Shown here: positions 61,901-64,000 of the stretch, piece by piece
Numbering within the stretch: the first letter of the stretch is position 1
Layout of the letters: each line of letters begins with the position of its first letter
NCBI GenBank assembly: GCA_017618215.1
Contig: JAFZUQ010000004.1
Span: forward strand, 99,312 to 163,311
From: Elusimicrobiaceae bacterium
GTDB taxonomy: Bacteria > Elusimicrobiota > Elusimicrobia > Elusimicrobiales > Elusimicrobiaceae
Direction: 5' to 3'
Length of the DNA: 64,000 nt
The notes under the pieces: generated by a model
Told to the model about the DNA's origin: nothing
What the model saw: the letters and a program-made list of their open reading frames with translations, nothing else
The model's database searches: none
Program-made: the position numbers and the translations under genes

Positions 61901-64000
61901 AGTGTCCAAGCAATACTTTCCAAAATGGAACGATCCATCGTCTCCGGCATACCCCAATCTTTTGCTTGTTGTTGCAATGGGATAGTTTCCGGCATTACAA
62001 CAGGTTGTTCTTCTTTTTCGGCTTGAGGAATATCTTTTTTCTGTACTTTGTTAGGATAAATCAAGTGCCCGTATTTTGCTTCCAAATATTCAATAGTTAT
62101 CTTGGGTTCTCCTTGTGTATTCTTAATTTCCCTTAAAACAACGCCCAAAATAAATGAGGCGCAAGCAACAGGTATTAAATAACTTAATGTAGTATTTGTC
62201 AGGCTGGCAAAACCTGCGGCCAAAGGTGTCATAAATGCTGCCCCTACGGTTGCGGTGAGCATTAATCCCATAATACCGTCTACATGATTTAAATCTTTTT
62301 GTTGTGCTTTACCAAGTAATAAAGGCCAGATATTACCGTAGCCCAAGCCGGCTAAAACTAAACCTATATACTTTGTTGCTTCGGCAGGTGTAAACACTAA
62401 ACTAAGACCGGCCAAAGCAGTAATTAAAGAGGTTATTAAAACTTTATCTTCTCCGAAACGTTTTATAAGCGGTGGGGAAATAAAATTTGATATTATTATC
62501 GGCAACATTGTTGTAAGGAAACCCATAATCTCTGCTTTTTCTACTGAAAAACCTTGTTCCGCAAACATAATCGGTGTCATTGAAAGCAAAGGTATTTCTG
62601 CACCAATATACGCAAAAGCTGCTGCTACAAGCAGGGTAATATCTTTATTTTTCAGTAATTTGACTGTGCTTTTTATAGGAGTAGATTCATGTTTGACTTC
62701 GGCAATTTTTGTCTTTGAAATTATACCTAAAGCTGAGGCAAATATGGCGGTGTATATTGGGTAAAGTGCCGTCCAATCTAATCCTATTGAAGAAAGCACG
62801 GCAGGTGCCACAAAACCCAATGCCATGGGGATACATCTTATTGCATCAGCTAAAACTAAATTAGGTGTAATATCTTTATTACTTTTTGATACATCCGCAA
62901 AAAGTGAACTTGCACCTGTTTCAAGCATTGTTGCCCCAAGGCAAACCATTGCGATAGAAACAGCCATAGCATAAAATTGATTGATATTTGCCGTTTGCGG
63001 ATTATAATTACCGTACATACCAAAGAACATCGGCAAAGCAGCACCGGCAGTCGCCAATGCCGTACCGATTTTCATAACATTAGCCTTACCTATTTTTGTT
63101 TGTAAATTACTGATAGGAACTGAGAATAAGAACATCAAATAACCGGATAAAGATAATAAGGATGCTTCAAATGGGGTAATATTAAAAGTGTCTTGTGCTA
63201 AGGCAACCGCCGGGGAAACGAAATCACCCAAACCGGTTGTCATAAAAGAGTACATAACAGCAAATAACGGGGCTTTTTTAGCAATATTAAGAAGTCTGAC
63301 TTGATCCAACGTTAAATTGTTTTTATTGTCTGATGAAGTATCACTTCTTGCATTACTCTTCTTACCCTTAAAAAGATTGTTGTTTATGGCTTGCATAGAA
63401 ACAGCATTACCGGCTATTAAAAGGCCTGTCATTGCTGCAGCAGTTATCGGGTTTATTGTGCCTAATGCCATAAGACCGCCTACGGTAGTAATTCCGCCGA
63501 ATGTAGAAGTTTGTACCAAATTATTTAATTTTTGTTGCCTTACCAACCCCATGTAATTTGGGAATAATTTAAATCTATTAAATAAACCGGTATTTATTTT
63601 TGGGGTTGTTATTTTAAAACTATTCGGGAAATGGCTTACCGCACGACCGCTTGAACCTACTGTTTCCATAGGATCAAATAAATTTATCGGCATATCAAAT
63701 ATAGTACTCACAGGTTTTGATGCCTTTCCCGTAAAACCTATGTTTTCCACATTAGCCTTTACTCTAAATTGCGGCCTTAAGCTCATTGCAGTCGCCGGGC
63801 TTGTTCCTAACCCAAATGTACCGGCTGATGCTACTGTCGTTTTTAATCCATCTTTCGTTGTAAATAATGACTTACTGTCTTTTACCGCTGCCTTTAAATC
63901 CCCTAAACCACCTAACTCTAAGCTCGTATACATATCCATTACACCGCGCTCAAACCTGTTCATTTGACTGTACGGCTTATTAAATATGTTATTCGCTTTC
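52996..64000 (-). CDS. Giant multidomain protein (MFS, zeta-like kinase, ART-like, APH-like repeats, proteases)
   Basis: From the Met at 63963 the frame has 3,655 codons, and it stays open to the window edge, so the true start may be further right. Approximate order by residue from that Met: MFS transporter 225-615; membrane helix 694-718; zeta-toxin-like kinase 920-1077 with P-loop LLGGRGGSGKS and LDSDAIKAMLPEY; hydrophobic hairpin 1121-1163; ADP-ribosyltransferase-like region 1212-1303 (YRGM, HFSRR, VWAELDG); hairpin 1367-1407; unknown domain 1422-1780; APH-like kinase 1803-1979; hairpin 2000-2042; second unknown domain 2053-2410; trypsin-like proteases 2458-2653 and 2712-2910; three APH-like repeats 2975-3655. 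No N-terminal signal peptide is seen. The content suggests a membrane-tethered multi-effector protein or self-processing polyprotein. This is inference; no family matches the whole. Confidence 0.8.
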   Translation of the reverse strand, partial: KANNIFNKPYSQMNRFERGVMDMYTSLELGGLGDLKAAVKDSKSLFTTKDGLKTTVASAGTFGLGTSPATAMSLRPQFRVKANVENIGFTGKASKPVSTIFDMPINLFDPMETVGSSGRAVSHFPNSFKITTPKINTGLFNRFKLFPNYMGLVRQQKLNNLVQTSTFGGITTVGGLMALGTINPITAAAMTGLLIAGNAVSMQAINNNLFKGKKSNARSDTSSDNKNNLTLDQVRLLNIAKKAPLFAVMYSFMTTGLGDFVSPAVALAQDTFNITPFEASLLSLSGYLMFLFSVPISNLQTKIGKANVMKIGTALATAGAALPMFFGMYGNYNPQTANINQFYAMAVSIAMVCLGATMLETGASSLFADVSKSNKDITPNLVLADAIRCIPMALGFVAPAVLSSIGLDWTALYPIYTAIFASALGIISKTKIAEVKHESTPIKSTVKLLKNKDITLLVAAAFAYIGAEIPLLSMTPIMFAEQGFSVEKAEIMGFLTTMLPIIISNFISPPLIKRFGEDKVLITSLITALAGLSLVFTPAEATKYIGLVLAGLGYGNIWPLLLGKAQQKDLNHVDGIMGLMLTATVGAAFMTPLAAGFASLTNTTLSYLIPVACASFILGVVLREIKNTQGEPKITIEYLEAKYGHLIYPNKVQKKDIPQAEKEEQPVVMPETIPLQQQAKDWGMPETMDRSILESIAWTLGIPQRRIFEVSTYGLWLLVCLYSWMQLGKPITTVRDENLVAMSKEQTNILKMFPEGSTRPEFAYVYSDDNDSFQVISLDENGVGPTVGGFIDAPLEAPWDNVEYIENVVIAGKSIPVFKISNPLKQDLKISEDVDLNSPIIKYAAQYDDPNVTVEQILNDPIFHPYHATDGNIYNYSAILQMIRKSERNLSSTSDEFRAFGEKEKAIYRPERQELHDQIIDKIFGDYESKVSEHPTFILLGGRGGSGKSKFEGKVYDTKHYLLLDSDAIKAMLPEYEGYNSHALHNESRDLLDRILRLSIEKKVNVVLDATMSSFGTLKNRLQMFKDAGYRTEAHYMFVPRQETGKRALMRFLNNPDGRYVPIQVALNMRNNEKNFDAIKYFVDGWTFNDNNVPYGAPPKLIAKHGIFSYGNAGKTWEEVSSSNIVEQKNSNKLLPKLSGWVLPAAVGIGLLAFSLANPSTAPIALAAVPLLANTQPLGPDQTDNDAISAKVLFTDEYKNKNVYFHYRDIEEIIASLPPDFEEENAIYRGMTLKNYKDLMRLFTTGLLVDKSGYNYIHFSRRIEDTIDYSTEYEYGHLPVLIKMYSDYKMLAPIVKYAKNIPAKDIAEVLVWAELDGKLGWWKAVSVDGKIVLRPTENMRTVETPAVSATSGEKLSSNQNKNIGQKEEKPAPEIINNQSSFKLPSWVLPAAVGVGLLAFSLLNSATASIALAAIPIIGGVMPSKEAIEQDAKIQKFVNLRKNFDKTLFEGDELISDKKHEEFDEVGNLKRILGEDFFNLWQKYYNKDLKEMANKNPQDLFELAKYSKRYESTLPSEIGTRFKGTNPLYVFTMKYITEAFEQDLLSGKSMKEAVTNMGQKMFEYHKKINQIKKFFELKRNVRLGKDRAVWWYEIENLKDYNKEGIEKLKNGLTHSYKIGFGILPEGSTLSASFLNPNDTEYWQELIDPNNKHFTTYKGVELSEVQTKGYYPLIISAMVNHPVGANNINKMFEVLQDDYNNIRPIISLAQNGEELTPEDIKTLDENIAEISYLFTNAKPFYRGSASANLAIVYGLYHMAGIEAPQVKMGRELDWSAFAMSPFDYTDNWLDLFDGEFKIISKEKSTPAEKPLNLKTDIAKAEPVNQYVSKLMDSSGNTKAYYKKTSQEEINRAWFLEEIVEDNNFQDKYPLIKLEYPKVLSRNLSDLPNDIAMNIKFAHKHSSLDKDMIMSAVITHRYGDDLARLNALQGKPITNEEWAQVVSLFEDLHDVGFYHTDLGGNIFFRRDDEDKLIITLIDFENWGASDDMEILESIKDRLERIGAKEKLTPETANNQSSFKLPSWVLPTVGIGMLAAILSNTVTAPLALAALPLIGNIKMPTAQSESEIEKYVDLRGEFNQLYFSGDPLTRNEAKHMREILGSDFFDLWQTFYNKDLSKMFAENPELIKELAYYSNRYETTLPSQEKTYPGTNPLFLVTMRDLTNNFINDLNSGKTVEQATTELGNAMFDYQKKRYQIKSFLYFRKFFKSEKDSWDIIKNPPIYNISFDGTEDFAKAHHVGFGKFNNRGAKKDTTVTLTIKNDVYSEYIDDFMVNNKRPDNYKGVDLAYRYVAIPNHVEIAYPNLIQEDGSNNNTRAFNALQEDWKVLKPLVNKYNKGITLTKKDISLIHNTVADMSYIFTNAVPFHKGSASANLAMVYGIYQMFGINAPQVKKGRALDLSAFATTPEQYKENWLNLFDDDFEIISAENHSSNQNASAEQETYTPAITPVALSGESIVTVGSTAESGDLIDVNTPYALRKSVFRLAGFDNSFSGFLGVLPSWITPLEQGIFTAGHGVSRFPDKPVTVFNHLGKRLTEADVLLFKHDEDKSSLDDYAILIPREKIDAEPINISFDGLDNYKNVVSFSFPKKQFSYRDRTPISLISRDNWQHISYDNISFLGGGAIGGESGGVVVAETAPKQYSAVGTIIANYDDRATFVHNLGWFQDLLQGKLPNIMNPQIPLPFFKPGQQLETPFDFTNDFENSLLTPVALRKGKQPSTKEISQKNNAEINELKKSVVILQVAGNRHASGFITEIPFSGEKKQVIVTAGHFVSDFPDWSVLVFDSNNKYLTKADVAFYHYFDIYGLFRGVQYDYALLLPREKIDAPALPLVLDRPFSDFNKFKSLSFPGRKFLHKNFKLVPHLKYFSLTSNMGIIDGILYPGSSGGVVLVKNEAGKYSAIGTTVGEYSNPLTGEDYGLIHNLNWIKRFIETGVTIPQFIIPNFPKGIVSDIFDNIRKSFRITSTMQKTEQEDASLITPVALQEKATTDPLDNVAEAELVSSNSMSVGKRAVWRLKDSQGNVIAYLKYGTEEEIERTKLFHRIITENNLAQKYPLVELEYPQIITEKVNLPSKIQNQIDIELSKVRVSMWGKNRGRIPFIMTVINTDGFTYYDASNPLKKSFIAEKLGGEGIYKDEWDQAQHLVADINKKGFIHEDFANNFYVLRNKEGKLTLSMLDFEPTPNKVPDNTFELEIIEQSLNKMGLVKKTLKSPPDPLSNVVKASLVPVTDGIVDARAVWELSDKKERTIGYLKYGNKTEIDRAKLFHEIVTENDLLENYTLFDLEYPQILSTDISSLNKDVLKNIKADFSGIKNYMRESSKRNTTYFVTTPIDASGFTVGRTIFPTKERGHSAAEKLSNKIITDEEWAQIEDFFNKLNSKGFVHEDLMNNMFFKRDTDGKLQISILDFENVVKVSTNADDIRRMENYFNELKPYFKLGVLQNVNRSELVITERGKSLAVHAVWRLYDNHGKIVGYLKYGTPEEIENTKRLHKIFTTKGLHEKFKNIGIEYPQILAEDATGIPDAVLKNIKEEFKRVKHLVRDPNTRARTMFVLSPINEEGFCWGSMRNGRESVLFAQVKINNKPITSIEWGTLVDLILELNSSGFFYDDIYNNLFFRRNANNKLIISLIDFENEIFSNSLRDLQNLGNLFNAIGLKEKSFYYDNLFGKEYMEDF
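53000..55040 (-). repeat. Three tandem APH-like kinase modules
   Basis: Modules at about 54410-55040, 53755-54365 and 53000-53700. Each begins with AVWxL and YLKYG, has a central EYPQI, and carries HEDFANN, HEDLMNN or YDDIYNN followed by (L/I)DFE. These match the HxDxxxxN and DFE catalytic residues of aminoglycoside-phosphotransferase-like kinases. The last copy has Tyr for His. A fourth copy lies at 58030-58555 (HTDLGGN, LIDFEN). Confidence 0.7.
55070..56682 (-). repeat. Recurrent TPVAL linkers bounding the protease modules
   Basis: ITPVALSGES (about residue 2428), LTPVALRKGK (about 2688) and ITPVALQEKA (about 2956). The spacing of about 260-268 residues equals one protease module. Confidence 0.6.
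55235..56590 (-). repeat. Two tandem trypsin-like protease modules
   Basis: The first (56005-56590) has His in FTAGHGV, Asp in LDDYAIL and Ser in GGESGGV. The second (55235-55830) has His in VTAGHFV, Asp in YDYALLL and Ser in PGSSGGV. Both share IPREKIDA or LPREKIDA. All catalytic residues are intact in both. Confidence 0.75.
56735..59700 (-). repeat. Duplicated unrecognised domain of about 355 residues
   Basis: Copies at 58625-59700 and 56735-57805. Shared blocks: ILGxDFFxLWQxxYNKDL, RYExTLPS, GTNPLFxxTM, GSASANLAxVYGxYxM, and NWLxLFDxxFxIIS at the end. The two copies are clearly homologous but diverged. Confidence 0.7.
57840..60602 (-). repeat. Three copies of a hydrophobic hairpin module
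   Basis: At 60475-60602, 59745-59865 and 57840-57965. Each reads SWVLPxxVGIGxLA, a short turn with Asn/Ser/Thr, then ALAAxPLI: two hydrophobic stretches that could form a membrane hairpin. Each copy stands directly before an effector-like domain. Confidence 0.65.

Noticed and set aside
53258..63967. Plus-strand open frames of 65-129 codons opposite the giant gene
   Set aside because: They are antisense to a continuous long coding frame with clear domains and lack ribosome binding sites and recognisable products.

Overview
The window looks like a piece of an AT-rich, diderm bacterial chromosome. Evidence for two membranes includes an autotransporter, several signal-peptide beta-barrel proteins, apolipoprotein N-acyltransferase and a meso-diaminopimelate-type MurE. 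The mix of pilin-like proteins, NifS/NifU, a short PurA, host-effector-like domains and many leaderless promoters would fit a gut-type Elusimicrobiota genome. That assignment is an impression from gene content; no marker gene was compared. No insertion sequence, prophage or CRISPR array was seen.

Layout. At 1-478 (minus) is the start of an ATP synthase operon (atpZ, atpB). At 583-4892 (minus) are GMP reductase and a 1024-residue AIDA-type autotransporter. At 5058-6622 (plus) are a sigma-70 factor and apt. At 6687-9215 lie a YjdF-like membrane protein, a membrane-anchored protein with a repeated Tyr-Gly-Val-Ala-Pro motif followed directly by a radical SAM/SPASM enzyme (a candidate RiPP-like system), and tRNA-Asp. 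At 9494-12716 (plus) are purB, purA and an SPFH protein. Two type IV pilin-like genes, mutL/mutS, a porin-like barrel and murD/murE follow on the minus strand up to 22497. From 22508 come a DUF2400 gene, an acyltransferase, comEC, recR and dnaX, then a secreted TldD/TldE-like pair (28718-32066, plus). A long minus-strand block (32063-41222) holds a CofE-like gene, hemW, prfB, lnt, secA, nifS and nifU. The region 41298-45580 is envelope and exopolysaccharide related. The region 45658-48713 is a corA operon containing a 42-residue Cys/His-tailed protein. After that come a nucleoside phosphorylase, a membrane Ser/Thr kinase, RNase H, a DEAD-box helicase and a small unknown gene.

From 52996 to the right edge runs one open frame of more than 3,655 codons. 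It reads as MFS transporter, zeta-toxin-like P-loop kinase, ADP-ribosyltransferase-like domain, two copies of an unrecognised domain, four aminoglycoside-phosphotransferase-like kinase repeats and two trypsin-like proteases. The modules are separated by recurrent hydrophobic hairpins and TPVAL linkers. This is the most unusual object in the window.

Regulation. Many promoters can be read directly as TTGxxx-N17-TATAAT or as extended -10 boxes of the form TGnTAaaAT. In several genes (atpZ, sigma factor, purB, mutS, dnaX, acyltransferase, probably murE and DUF2400) the -10 box ends only 5-8 bases before the ATG and no Shine-Dalgarno is present, so leaderless mRNAs are predicted. Other genes (pilins, barrel proteins, guaC, nifU, tldD-like) have a leader with a clear Shine-Dalgarno. 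Purine metabolism recurs: guaC makes IMP from GMP, purA/purB make AMP from IMP, apt salvages adenine, and a phosphorylase splits nucleosides.
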